From Burkholderiales bacterium (GTDB lineage: Bacteria; Pseudomonadota; Gammaproteobacteria; Burkholderiales; Burkholderiaceae_E), in the NCBI GenBank assembly GCA_026399835.1, contig JAPLQE010000017.1, forward strand, positions 20,114-84,113: 64,000 nucleotides of DNA, given 5' to 3'. Every line of letters begins with the position of its first letter. Position 1 is the first letter of the stretch. Position numbers and translations under genes: made by a program. Shown here in pieces: positions 8,815-17,985 of the stretch. A model generated the notes under the pieces. It was not told where the DNA came from. It did no database searches and saw only the letters and a program-made list of their open reading frames with translations.

Positions 8815-9702
8815 GTGGCCACCGAGAAGCGCGTCCGATTCCAGAGCCGCTGGCTGCCCTACGCGCTGATCGCGCCGCAGATGGCGGTCGTGCTGGTGTT
8901 CTTCTTCTGGCCCGCCGGGCAGGCGCTCTGGCAGAGCGTGCTGTCCCAGGATGCCTTCGGCACGTCGATCGAGTTCGTCGGGCTCGAGAACTTCCAGCGG
9001 CTGTTCGACGATACCACCTACCTCGCGTCCTTCTACACGACCGCGGTGTTCTCGGTGCTGGTCGCGGTCATCGGCCTCGTGCTCGCGCTGCTGCTGGCGG
9101 TGATGGCCGACCGGGTGATGCAGGGCTCGTCCCTCTACCGCACCCTGCTGATCTGGCCGTATGCGGTGGCACCGGCGATCGCCGGCGTGCTCTGGCTCTT
9201 CATGTTCGCGCCGTCGATCGGGATCGTCAGCCATGCGCTCAACGCGGCCGGCTTCGACTGGAACCATCTGCTCGACGGCCGCGACGCGATGGCGCTGATC
9301 GTGATGGCGGCGGTCTGGAAGCAGATCTCCTACAACTTCCTCTTCTTCCTCGCCGGCCTGCAGTCGATCCCCAAGAGCCTGATCGAGGCGGCCGCGATCG
9401 ACGGCGCGCGGCCGTGGCGGCGCTTCTGGACGATCGTCTTCCCGCTGCTGTCGCCGACCACCTTCTTCCTGCTGGTGATCAACGTCGTCTACGTGTTCAT
9501 CGACACCTTCGCGATCGTCGACGCGGCCACGCAGGGCGGCCCGGGCAAGGACACCGCGATCCTGGTCTACAAGATCTACTACGACGGCTTCAAGGCGATG
9601 GACCTCGGCGGCTCGGCCGCGCAGTCGGTCGTGCTGATGGTGATCCTGATCGCGCTCACCGCGATCCAGTTCCGGTACGTCGAGCGCAAGGTCCAGTACT
9701 GA
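8815..9702 (+). CDS. ugpA: Glycerol-3-phosphate ABC transporter permease UgpA
   Basis: With a GTG start at 8815 the product is 295 residues, the same length as E. coli UgpA as I recall it, and similarity runs end to end: [52 protein letters not shown], and the C-terminus [10 protein letters not shown]. The EAAAIDGA segment is the loop that docks on the ATPase UgpC. It is one of the two inner-membrane permease subunits. The frame is open for a long way upstream without homology, and no good Shine-Dalgarno site precedes the GTG. Confidence 0.92.
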   Translation: MATEKRVRFQSRWLPYALIAPQMAVVLVFFFWPAGQALWQSVLSQDAFGTSIEFVGLENFQRLFDDTTYLASFYTTAVFSVLVAVIGLVLALLLAVMADRVMQGSSLYRTLLIWPYAVAPAIAGVLWLFMFAPSIGIVSHALNAAGFDWNHLLDGRDAMALIVMAAVWKQISYNFLFFLAGLQSIPKSLIEAAAIDGARPWRRFWTIVFPLLSPTTFFLLVINVVYVFIDTFAIVDAATQGGPGKDTAILVYKIYYDGFKAMDLGGSAAQSVVLMVILIALTAIQFRYVERKVQY

Positions 9703-9703
9703 T

Positions 9704-9777
9704 GCCCCCACACTCACTTCGTTCGCTGCCCCCCGAGGGGGCGCGTCAGCGCCTTCGGGCGGCCGGGCGGCGCTGAC
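9704..9777. repeat. Burkholderiales-type intercistronic hairpin repeat
   Basis: The 76-nt gap between ugpA and ugpE is filled by a sequence resembling a dispersed repeat that I recall from many Burkholderiales genomes (CACTTCGTTCGCTGCC, then C-run/G-run). It contains two hairpins: GCCCCC (9728-9733) with GGGGGC (9737-9742), and GTCAGCGCC (9745-9753) with GGCGCTGAC (9769-9777). The second ends 2 nt before the ugpE ATG and leaves no room for a ribosome binding site. Only one copy is seen in this window. Confidence 0.6.
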
Positions 9778-9779
9778 AC

Positions 9780-10637
9780 ATGGTCGAGCGCCGCCCCGGG
9801 CTGAACGTGCTCGCCCACCTGATCCTCATCCTCGGCGTGGCCATCGTGGCCTTCCCGCTGTGGATGACCTTCGTCGCGTCGACCCAGACCGCCGAGCAGA
9901 TCGTGCAGAACCGGCCGATGTCGCTGCTGCCGGGCGACAACCTCGTCGAGACCTACCGGGTCGCGCTGTTCGGCGGGCAGTCGAACTACGGCAGCGCGAT
10001 CGCACCGGTGCTGCCGATGCTCAAGGTGAGCCTGATCTCCGCGCTGGTGATCGCCGTCGGCAAGATCGCGATCTCGCTGCTGTCGGCCTTCGCCTTCGTG
10101 TACTTCCGATTCCCCGGCCGCTCGCTGTGCTTCTGGATGGTGTTCGTCACGCTGATGCTGCCGGTGGAGGTGCGCATCGGGCCGACCTACGAGGTGGTGT
10201 CGAACCTCGGCATGCTCAACACCTACGCGGGCCTGACGGTGCCACTGATCGCCTCGGCCACCGCGACCTTCCTCTTCCGGCAGTTCTTCCTGACCGTGCC
10301 CGACGAGCTGGTCGAGGCCTCGCGCATCGACGGCGCCGGGCCGATCCGGTTCTTCCGTGACGTGCTGGTGCCGCTGTCGGCCACCAGCATCGCCGCGCTC
10401 TTCGTGATCCAGTTCATCTACGGCTGGAACCAGTACCTGTGGCCGCTGCTGGTCACCACCGACGAATCGAGATACCCGATCGTGATGGGCATCAAGCGCA
10501 TGATCTCGGGCGGCGACGCCGCCACCGAGTGGAACGTCGTGATGGCCACCGCGATGCTCGCGATGATCCCGCCGGCGCTGATCGTCCTCGGCATGCAGAA
10601 ATGGTTCGTCAAGGGCCTGGTCGACGCGGAGAAATGA
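9780..10637 (+). CDS. ugpE: Glycerol-3-phosphate ABC transporter permease UgpE
   Basis: A 285-residue permease matching UgpE throughout: N-terminal [24 protein letters not shown], the [19 protein letters not shown] periplasmic loop, and the [14 protein letters not shown] docking loop. Six membrane helices are visible. It pairs with UgpA to form the transport channel. The ATG at 9780 gives the normal N-terminus but has no Shine-Dalgarno sequence, because the upstream hairpin repeat reaches to within 2 nt of it. Confidence 0.93.
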   Translation: MVERRPGLNVLAHLILILGVAIVAFPLWMTFVASTQTAEQIVQNRPMSLLPGDNLVETYRVALFGGQSNYGSAIAPVLPMLKVSLISALVIAVGKIAISLLSAFAFVYFRFPGRSLCFWMVFVTLMLPVEVRIGPTYEVVSNLGMLNTYAGLTVPLIASATATFLFRQFFLTVPDELVEASRIDGAGPIRFFRDVLVPLSATSIAALFVIQFIYGWNQYLWPLLVTTDESRYPIVMGIKRMISGGDAATEWNVVMATAMLAMIPPALIVLGMQKWFVKGLVDAEK

Positions 10638-10638
10638 C

Positions 10639-11699
<1,061 letters not shown>

Positions 11700-11703
<4 letters not shown>

Positions 11704-12875
11704 CGCCGACGCCGACGGATCCGGGCGTGGCGCTGCCTCCGCTCGATGCGGCGCTCCTGCCGCCCGGCATCCGGGCGCGCTTCGTCGAAGGCGTCAACGG
11801 CCTGCGCATGCACGTGCTCGAGGCCGGCCACGAGCGGCCGGACGCGCCGATGCTGCTGCTGCTGCACGGCTTCCCCGAGCTCGCGTACAGCTGGCGAGCG
11901 GTGATGCCGGCGCTCGCCGACGCCGGCTGGCACGTGGTCGCGCCCGACCAGCGCGGCTACGGCCGCACCACCGGCTGGACGCGCGGCTACGATGCCGATC
12001 TCGCCGAGTTCCGGATGGCGAACCTGGTGCGCGACGCGCTGGGGCTGGTCGCGGCGCTCGGCCGCCGGCATGTCGACGCGGTGATCGGGCACGACTTCGG
12101 CTCGCCGGTGGCGGCCTGGTGCGCGCTGATGCGACCCGACGTGTTCCGCGCGGTGGTGACGATGAGCGCGCCCTTCGGCGGGCCGCCGACGCTGCCGCCG
12201 CTGGGCGGTGAGCGCGCGCCGCGCGATGCGTCGCTCGCGCTGGCCGCGCTGGCCGCGCTGCCGCGACCGCGCAAGCACTACCAGTGGTACTACTCGACGC
12301 CCGCGGCCGAGGCCGACATGCTCGGCGCGCCCGAGGGGCTGCAGGCCTTCCTGCGCGACTACTACCACGCCAAGAGCGCGGACCTCGCCTCGAACCGGCC
12401 CCATCCGCTGCGCGCCTGGGAGGCCGAGGAACTCGCCAGGCTGCCCACCTACTACGTGATGGACCTCGAGGCGGACATGCCCGCGTCGGTGGCCGCCGAC
12501 CGGCCCACCGCCGCGCAGGTCGCCGCCTGCCGCTGGCTGCCCGACGAGGCGCTCGCCGTCTATGCCGGCGAGTACGCGCGGGCGGGGTTCCAGGGCGGCC
12601 TGCAGTGGTACCGCTGCGGGACCTCCGGGCGCTTCCTCGCCGAGCAGCAGACCTGGGCGGGTCGCCGGATCGACGTGCCGGCGATGTTCGTGGCCGGCGC
12701 CAGCGACTGGGGCATCCACCAGAAGCCGGGCGAGTTCGAGTCGATGGGCACGCGCGGGTTCTCGCGACTGCTCGCGTGCGAGCTCGTCGCGGGCGCCGGA
12801 CACTGGGTGCAGCAGGAGCAGCCGGAGGCCGTTGTCCGTCTGCTGCTCGACTTCCTGCGCGACGCGCGGCGCTGA
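11700..12875 (+). CDS. Epoxide-hydrolase-like alpha/beta hydrolase
   Basis: A 391-residue alpha/beta hydrolase with the epoxide hydrolase/haloalkane dehalogenase pattern: oxyanion segment HGFPE (56-60), DQRGYGRT (83-90), nucleophile elbow GHDFGS with Asp132 instead of Ser, a large cap domain (about 170-290) and a catalytic His in [13 protein letters not shown] near the C-terminus. It probably opens epoxide rings. The ATG overlaps the ugpC stop (ATGA), so the gene is translationally coupled to the glycerol-3-phosphate importer, an unusual partner. The canonical ugpQ diesterase is absent. Confidence 0.85.
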
Positions 12876-12884
12876 GCGCCGCGC
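12864..12884 (+). terminator. Hairpin with the stop codon as its loop
   Basis: GCGCGGCGC (12864-12872) and GCGCCGCGC (12876-12884) pair perfectly around TGA (12873-12875), the stop of the epoxide-hydrolase-like gene. It sits at the end of the ugp operon, facing the convergent gene at 12892-13116. No T-run follows. Confidence 0.5.
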
Positions 12885-12891
12885 CGCCGGC

Positions 12892-13116
12892 TCACTCCCC
12901 GCGCTTGGGCTTCTGCGCCAGCGCCTGGGCGACGAGCATGTCGATCACCTCGCCCTGGCTGGGCAGGTTCTCGCTCGCCTTCATCCGGGTCAGGCCTTCC
13001 CGGGTGGTCGCCTTGACGAGGACGTTGATGTAGACCCGCTTCGGGGGACGTCCCCGGCGAGCCGGGGTTGCCGTCGTCGCAGGTTCCTGTCGCTTCGTCG
13101 TCGTCGTCATCGTCAT
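12892..13116 (-). CDS. Small ribbon-helix-helix-like protein
   Basis: A 74-residue basic protein: a Thr-rich disordered head, then RRGRPPKRVYINVLVKATTREGL, which looks like an AT-hook-like patch and the beta strand of a ribbon-helix-helix fold, then two helices (LTRMKASENLPSQGEVIDMLVAQALA). Such proteins are small DNA-binding regulators or plasmid-type partition factors. No toxin or ParA partner is adjacent. An A+T-rich palindrome directly upstream could be its own operator. Start at 13116; the second Met two codons later is also possible. Confidence 0.6.
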   Translation of the reverse strand: MTMTTTTKRQEPATTATPARRGRPPKRVYINVLVKATTREGLTRMKASENLPSQGEVIDMLVAQALAQKPKRGE

Positions 13117-13118
13117 GT

Positions 13119-13152
13119 CTAAGTGTGTCTTAAAGGTTTCATGGAAACTTAG
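13119..13152. promoter_or_regulatory. A+T-rich palindrome upstream of the RHH-like gene
   Basis: CTAAGT (13119-13124) pairs with ACTTAG (13147-13152), and GTTTC (13136-13140) pairs with GAAAC (13144-13148). The block starts 3 nt before the start codon of the minus-strand RHH-like gene and is strikingly A+T-rich for this window. Its position suits a promoter with an autoregulatory operator. This is inferred from structure alone. Confidence 0.4.
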
Positions 13153-13229
13153 CCCAGGAGGGTAGCATCTGCAATCACCCTATGGGTGACAGGGTGGTTC
13201 CGAACCGTGATTCGTCTCATGCCACGGGC

Positions 13230-13565
13230 TTAGTCGCACCGATGACCCGTGGCGAGGCGCTCGGCAAGGAAGCGCCCCATCGACGGGGCCGCCAGCCAGG
13301 CCTCGAGCAGGTCCCGGTCGACGCCGCAGAAGGGTCGGAAGCGGCCGCCGATCTCGGCAAGGGCGAGCTGGCGCTCCGGGTCGTGGCAGAGGCGGCCGAC
13401 CGTGGTGCTGCGGGCGATCGCCGTGCAGTCGAAGCCCTCGAGCCGGGTCGGCCCGAGCCCCTCGACCAGCACCCGCTCACCGCGCGGGGCCTCTGCCGGC
13501 GGCGGCGCGGCCGGCGGGACGAGCACGGCGAGCCACATCATCCACATCGCGATCAGGGCGGACAT
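13230..13565 (-). CDS. Exported KTSC-domain protein
   Basis: A 111-residue protein. Residues 1-25 ([22 protein letters not shown]) look like a signal peptide or membrane anchor. Residues 45-105 follow the KTSC domain pattern: [20 protein letters not shown], a FRPFCGV strand, then [19 protein letters not shown], where KTSC proteins have LLxAxSxGRFxN. KTSC domains are usually cytoplasmic and of unknown or nucleic-acid-related function, so an exported version is unusual. Two extra cysteines could form a disulphide in the periplasm. It is divergent from hutH with about 100 bp between. Confidence 0.55.
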   Translation of the reverse strand: MSALIAMWMMWLAVLVPPAAPPPAEAPRGERVLVEGLGPTRLEGFDCTAIARSTTVGRLCHDPERQLALAEIGGRFRPFCGVDRDLLEAWLAAPSMGRFLAERLATGHRCD

Positions 13566-13664
13566 CGGCGGATTCCCGGTCGGCCAGCATACCGCGCGCA
13601 GCGGGTCGGCTACGATGGGCTCGGACGCCGCCGCCGGTGGCGAGTGTCGCGACGGAGGCGGTGC

Positions 13665-15194
13665 ATGGCGGTGACCCTGACGCCCGGGCGGGTGTCGCTC
13701 GGCGACTGGCGCGCGATCCTCGCCGGGGCGCCGGTCGCGCTCGATCAGGGCGGCGCCGACAGGGTGGCCGCGAGTGCCGATGCGGTTCGCCGCATCCTCG
13801 CCGTGGGCGCGCCGGTCTACGGCATCAACACCGGCTTCGGCAAGCTCGCCAGCGTCCGGATCGAGGACGCCGACCTGCGCACGCTCCAGCGCAACATCGT
13901 TCTGTCGCACGCCGCGGGCGTCGGCGAGCCGATGCCGGTACGCGTCGTGCGGCTGATGATGGCGCTCAAGCTGGCGAGCCTGGCGCAGGGCGCCTCGGGC
14001 ATCCGGCCGGCGACCCTGGCGATGCTCGAGGCGATGCTGGCGCGCGGTCTCTCGCCGGTGGTGCCGTGCCAGGGCTCGGTAGGTGCCTCGGGTGACCTCG
14101 CACCGCTCGCGCACATGGCCGCGACGATGCTCGGCGTCGGCGAGATCGACACCGACGCGGGTCGGCTGCCCGCGCTCGAGGCGCTGAATGCCGCGGGCCT
14201 CGCACCCATCGAGCTCGACGCGAAGGAGGGTCTCGCGCTGCTCAATGGCACGCAGTTCTCCACCGCGTACGCGCTCGCCGGCCTGTTCGACGCCGAGGCC
14301 CTGATGCAGGCGGCGATCGTCACCGGGGCGCTCTCGACCGACGCGGCCCGTGGCACCGACACGCCGTTCGACGAGCGCATCCACCGGTTGCGAGGCCACC
14401 CCGGGCAGCTCGACACCGCGCGCGCCTACCGCGCGCTGATGGCCGGCAGCGCGATCCGCGCCTCGCACCTCTTGGGCGACGCGCGTGTGCAGGATCCGTA
14501 CTGCCTGCGCTGCCAGCCGCAGGTGATGGGCGCGGTGCTCGACCTGCTGCGCCAGGCCGCGACCACGCTGGCCATCGAGGCCAACGGCGTCTCCGACAAC
14601 CCGCTGATCCTCGCCGACACCGGCGAAGCGCTGTCCGGCGGCAACTTCCACGCCGAGCCGGTGGCGTTCGCGGCCGACATGATCGCGATGGCGATCTGCG
14701 AGGTCGGCTCGCTCGCCGAGCGGCGCATCGCGATGCTGGTCGATCCTGCGCTCTCCGGCCTGCCGGCCTTCCTCACGCCGCGCCCCGGCCTGAACTCGGG
14801 CTTCATGATCCCGCAGGTGACCGCGGCCGCGCTGGTCGCCGAGAACCGCCAGCGGGCCTTCCCCGCCAGCGTCGACTCGATTCCGACCTCCGCGAACCAG
14901 GAGGACCACGTGTCGATGGCCGCGCACGGCGCGCGCCGCCTCGGCCAGATGGCCGCCGATGCGCGCGCCATCGTGGCCATCGAGCTGCTGGCGGCCGCAC
15001 AGGCCTGCGACTTCCATGCGCCGCTCGCCTCGAGCCCGCCTCTGGAGGCCGTGCGCGCGCTGCTGCGCGCCCGCGTGCCGACGCTGGGCGATGACCGTCA
15101 CCTGCACCCGGACATCGCCGAGTCCATCGCGCTGGTCGCGGCGGGCGCGCTGCCGCGCGCGGCGGGCGCCGTGCCGCTGCCCGCGCTCGGCTGA
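13665..15194 (+). CDS. hutH: Histidine ammonia-lyase
   Basis: A 509-residue lyase converting L-histidine to trans-urocanate and ammonia, the first step of histidine use. The Ala-Ser-Gly triplet that cyclises to the MIO cofactor is at 141-143 in [25 protein letters not shown] (52-62), [11 protein letters not shown] and the late [15 protein letters not shown] are all conserved. The ATG at 13665 is chosen because similarity starts there; GGAGG lies 9-13 nt upstream. None of hutU, hutI, hutG or hutC lies in the window, so this is an isolated hut gene; a related aromatic amino acid lyase role cannot be excluded. Confidence 0.9.
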   Translation: MAVTLTPGRVSLGDWRAILAGAPVALDQGGADRVAASADAVRRILAVGAPVYGINTGFGKLASVRIEDADLRTLQRNIVLSHAAGVGEPMPVRVVRLMMALKLASLAQGASGIRPATLAMLEAMLARGLSPVVPCQGSVGASGDLAPLAHMAATMLGVGEIDTDAGRLPALEALNAAGLAPIELDAKEGLALLNGTQFSTAYALAGLFDAEALMQAAIVTGALSTDAARGTDTPFDERIHRLRGHPGQLDTARAYRALMAGSAIRASHLLGDARVQDPYCLRCQPQVMGAVLDLLRQAATTLAIEANGVSDNPLILADTGEALSGGNFHAEPVAFAADMIAMAICEVGSLAERRIAMLVDPALSGLPAFLTPRPGLNSGFMIPQVTAAALVAENRQRAFPASVDSIPTSANQEDHVSMAAHGARRLGQMAADARAIVAIELLAAAQACDFHAPLASSPPLEAVRALLRARVPTLGDDRHLHPDIAESIALVAAGALPRAAGAVPLPALG

Positions 15195-15307
15195 ACGCGC
15201 CGCGGCGGCAGCTCGCTCTGGCCGGCGCTTGGGAGACGGAACGCATCCGGTCGACGGTGCCCCGTGGCCGTTCGACCCTCGGGCGGGGCGGGCGGGCGGG
15301 GCGTGCC

Positions 15308-15313
15308 TATAAT
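15308..15313 (+). promoter_or_regulatory. Consensus TATAAT -10 element
   Basis: A perfect TATAAT stands 6 nt before the ATG of the His-rich protein gene. If used, the transcript would begin at or near the start codon (leaderless). No matching -35 box is seen at normal spacing, so this may be chance, but such a hexamer is rare in this composition. Confidence 0.3.
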
Positions 15314-15319
15314 CGGGCG

Positions 15320-15883
15320 ATGCGCCGCGTCCTGATGATGCTGCTGGTCGTCCTCCTGCCGTTCAACGGCTGGGCGGGCGTCGCATCGCTGCGCTGCCTG
15401 CACGAGGCGGCGGGCGGGGCGGCGGTGGCGTTCGGCCATGCCGGGCAGGGCGGCCACGCTCACCGTGGCGATGCCGTCGCGCACGTGACCCCCGCCGTGC
15501 ATGCCGAACAGGTCGCGCTGGCGCTGCACGCGGATGGCGCAGATCACGCCGGTCACGCCGGTCACGCCGGTCACTCGGATCATTCGTATCATTCGGATCA
15601 TTCGGATCGTCACCGTGTCGCGCACGGCGACCGCGTGACGCACGCCGACGCCGACGCGGCTGCCGAGGTCGATGCGACGGCGAGCGCGGCCGACGGGGTC
15701 GACTGCGCCCACGCCGACTGCAGCGGCTGCTGCCACGCCAGCGGCTCGGTCGCCGTGGGTTTCGCGCGCCTGCTGGCGGTCGGCGCGGCGGTCGGCGGGG
15801 TGCACGCGGCCGTCGCCGACGTGTCGCCCGACTCGCCCGCCCTCGACGGGCCGTTCCGGCCGCCCAGGACCGCGTCCGCCTGA
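15320..15883 (+). CDS. Exported histidine-rich protein of the metal efflux cluster
   Basis: A 187-residue protein with an N-terminal hydrophobic segment (MMLLVVLLPFNGWAG), then a very His/Asp-rich region (residues about 55-130) including an HAGHAGHAGHSDHSYHSDH tract, and a Cys cluster CAHADCSGCCHASG near residue 140. These are typical of periplasmic metal-buffering proteins found with CzcCBA-type pumps. It opens the cluster that continues with the outer-membrane factor. No named family is recognised; a role in holding Zn, Co, Cu or Ni is inferred from composition and position. Confidence 0.7.
   Translation: MRRVLMMLLVVLLPFNGWAGVASLRCLHEAAGGAAVAFGHAGQGGHAHRGDAVAHVTPAVHAEQVALALHADGADHAGHAGHAGHSDHSYHSDHSDRHRVAHGDRVTHADADAAAEVDATASAADGVDCAHADCSGCCHASGSVAVGFARLLAVGAAVGGVHAAVADVSPDSPALDGPFRPPRTASA
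15544..15609 (+). repeat. 9-bp tandem repeats encoding His-rich tract
   Basis: Three copies of a 9-bp unit (CACGCCGGT) are followed by about four of a second 9-bp unit (CATTCGGAT). They encode His-Ala-Gly and His-Ser-Asp triplets inside the His-rich protein. Copy number could change by slippage in frame and so tune the number of metal ligands. Confidence 0.75.
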
Positions 15884-16000
15884 CCCGGCGGACTGCTCCG
15901 CTCCCCCCGCTCCCGCGCCGTCCCAGGCGCGGACCGCGCGGCGCCGAAGTGCCCGCCGGGTGTTGCCGACCCCCGTTCAACGTGGTGCGACACCCGAATC

Positions 16001-17320
16001 ATGCGAATCGTCCTTGCCGCCGTGCTGGCGGTGCTTCCCGTCGCGGTCGCCGCCCAGGCGCCCGCGGATCGGCCCGCAGGCCCGTCCTCCGACGCGCCGG
16101 CCGCCGCCGGTGTGCTGTCGCGCGCCGCGCCCTCGCTGCCCGAGCTCGTCGCCGCGGCCTGGGCCCGGTCGGGGCTCGAGCCGCTCGCGCAGGCGCGCGG
16201 CGCCGAGCTCGACGCGCGTGCCTCGGCGCTGCGCTCGCCGTTCGCCGGCCCGCCGAGCATCGGCCTCGACGTGCGGCGCGACCTGCCGCGCCCGATCGCG
16301 CTGCCTGGCACCGAGGTCTCCGCCGAGCGCGGCCGCAACGAGATCGAGCCGGCCATCGCCGCGCCGTTGTGGCTGCCCGGACAGCGCGACGCGCAGCGCG
16401 AAGTGATCGACCGCGAGCGCGCGCAGCGATCCACCGGGCTGCGGCTCGCGCGGCTCGCGCTCGCGGGCGAGGTGAGGGAGGCGGCGTGGGCGCTGTCCGC
16501 CGCCGCGATCGAGCGGCGCGTCCAGGCGGCGCGCGAAGCCGCCGCCGCGCTGCTCGAGGCCGACGTCGGGCGGCGTGTGGACGCGGGCGACCTCGCACCG
16601 GTCGACCGGCTCGCCGCGCGCACCGAGCGGCTGGCCGCGCTCGGCGCGCTGCGCGAGGCCGAGGCCCGCGAACGCGAGGCGGCCGCGCGGCTGCGCACGC
16701 TCACCGGCCAGGCGGGCATGGGCGAGCTCGTCGAGTCGCCGCGCGAGGCCCTGCCGGGCGAGGCGCCCCTGCCCGATGCCCAGACCCTCGAGCGCCATCC
16801 CGTGCTCGCGGCCGCCCGCGAGGCGCTCGACACGGCGCGCTCGAGGCTCGACGCGGCGCGGGCCTCGCGCCGCGATCCGCCCATGCTGTCGGCGGGCGCG
16901 CGCTTCGATCGCGATGCCTACGGCGGCGACTACCGCAACAGCCTGCGCATCGGCATCGCCGTGCCACTCGATACCGAGGCGCGCAACGCGCCGCGGCTCG
17001 CGGCGGCGGGCGTCGAGCTCGCCGAGGCCGAGCTCGCGCTGCTGCGCGCGCAGCGCGAGCAGGCCGCGCAGCTCGAGCGTGCCCGACTCGGTCTCGACGC
17101 GAGCCGGGCCTCGGTCGCGCTCGACCTCGAGCGTGCCGCCACGGCCCGGGCCGCCCAGCAGGCGCTCGAACGGGCGTTCCGCGCTGGCGAGCGCGCGCTG
17201 CCCGACGTGCTGCGCGCCCGGCAGACCGCGCTCGACGCCGAGCTCGCGGCCGCGCTCGCGAAGGCCCGCGAGGGTCTCGCAGTCGCCCGTCTCAACCAGG
17301 CCCTCGGAGTCGAACCTTGA
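16001..17320 (+). CDS. czcC: Outer-membrane efflux channel (CzcC/TolC family)
   Basis: A 439-residue TolC-family protein. A signal peptide (MRIVLAAVLAVLPVAVAAQA) is followed by long Ala/Arg/Glu-rich amphipathic helices in two similar halves (about 60-230 and 265-430) separated by the strand-like segment SAGARFDRDAYGGDYRNSLRIG. It forms the outer-membrane exit duct for the RND pump encoded downstream. The ATG at 16001 has no clear ribosome binding site. Its stop overlaps the TTG start of the next gene. Confidence 0.85.
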   Translation: MRIVLAAVLAVLPVAVAAQAPADRPAGPSSDAPAAAGVLSRAAPSLPELVAAAWARSGLEPLAQARGAELDARASALRSPFAGPPSIGLDVRRDLPRPIALPGTEVSAERGRNEIEPAIAAPLWLPGQRDAQREVIDRERAQRSTGLRLARLALAGEVREAAWALSAAAIERRVQAAREAAAALLEADVGRRVDAGDLAPVDRLAARTERLAALGALREAEAREREAAARLRTLTGQAGMGELVESPREALPGEAPLPDAQTLERHPVLAAAREALDTARSRLDAARASRRDPPMLSAGARFDRDAYGGDYRNSLRIGIAVPLDTEARNAPRLAAAGVELAEAELALLRAQREQAAQLERARLGLDASRASVALDLERAATARAAQQALERAFRAGERALPDVLRARQTALDAELAAALAKAREGLAVARLNQALGVEP

Positions 17321-17985
17321 GATCCGTCCCCGTCTTCGTCGCTGCGGCGACATCGCTTGCGCGGTCCGCCGCGCGGGTGTGCCTCGGCCTGCTCGCCACC
17401 CTGTCCTGCGCCCCGGCCCTGGCCCACGAGGGCCACGATCACGATGAAGAGGCGGCGCGCACCGCGCCGGCGCCGTCGGCCTCGACGGCCCCGCGCTTCG
17501 GCACGGCGAGCGAACTCTTCGAGCTGGTCGGCGCGCTCGACGGTCGACGCCTCGTGCTGTGGCTCGATCGCGCGGCCGACACCTCGCCGGTGGCGGACGC
17601 GACGCTCGAGCTCGAGATCGCAGGCCGGTCGTTGCGCGCGCGGCCCGCGGGCGACACCTACGTGATCGAGCTCGACGCGCCGCTCGCGCCGGGTCGCGTC
17701 GCGATCGTCGCGACGGTCGTGGCCGGCGGCGACACCGACCTGCTCGCGGCAGAGCTCGTCGTCCCCCCGCCTGTGGGTGTGACACCCGCCGGCGGCGCAC
17801 CAACGTCCGGCGTGGCGACGGCCGCGCCGGACGCGGGGTCCCTGCCGCGCGCCTCGACCGCTGCGGCTCATGGCGACGCGGTGCGCACCGCATCGATCGC
17901 CGCGCTCGCCGCCGCATGCGCCGCTGTGGCGGGCTGGGCGCTGGGCCGTCGCCGCCGGGACCGGGCAGCGGGGAGCCGCCCGTGA
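17317..17985 (+). CDS. His-rich membrane-anchored accessory protein of the RND cluster
   Basis: A 222-residue protein starting at a TTG (17317) that overlaps the czcC stop. A signal peptide (about residues 8-33, ending APALA) exposes a metal-binding-like N-terminus HEGHDHDEE. A beta-rich middle region (LFELVGALDGRRLVLWLDRAADTSPVADATLELEIAG) resembles small periplasmic beta-sandwich proteins found beside heavy-metal pumps. A C-terminal membrane helix (about 190-212) ends in RRRRDRAAG. Its stop overlaps the GTG of the membrane fusion gene, so it is surely co-translated with the pump. Function is inferred: metal capture or delivery to the fusion protein. Confidence 0.7.
   Translation: MRSVPVFVAAATSLARSAARVCLGLLATLSCAPALAHEGHDHDEEAARTAPAPSASTAPRFGTASELFELVGALDGRRLVLWLDRAADTSPVADATLELEIAGRSLRARPAGDTYVIELDAPLAPGRVAIVATVVAGGDTDLLAAELVVPPPVGVTPAGGAPTSGVATAAPDAGSLPRASTAAAHGDAVRTASIAALAAACAAVAGWALGRRRRDRAAGSRP

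Noticed and set aside
6505..9702. A 1065-residue plus-strand open frame spanning the desaturase, ugpB and ugpA
   Set aside because: Only its last 295 residues (UgpA) are coding. The rest is an Arg/Ala/Pro-rich shadow of genes in another frame, produced by the high G+C content.
15544..15609. Tandem repeats as a replication iteron array
   Set aside because: The 9-bp units lie within a coding frame, keep it and encode His triplets; no replication gene is nearby.
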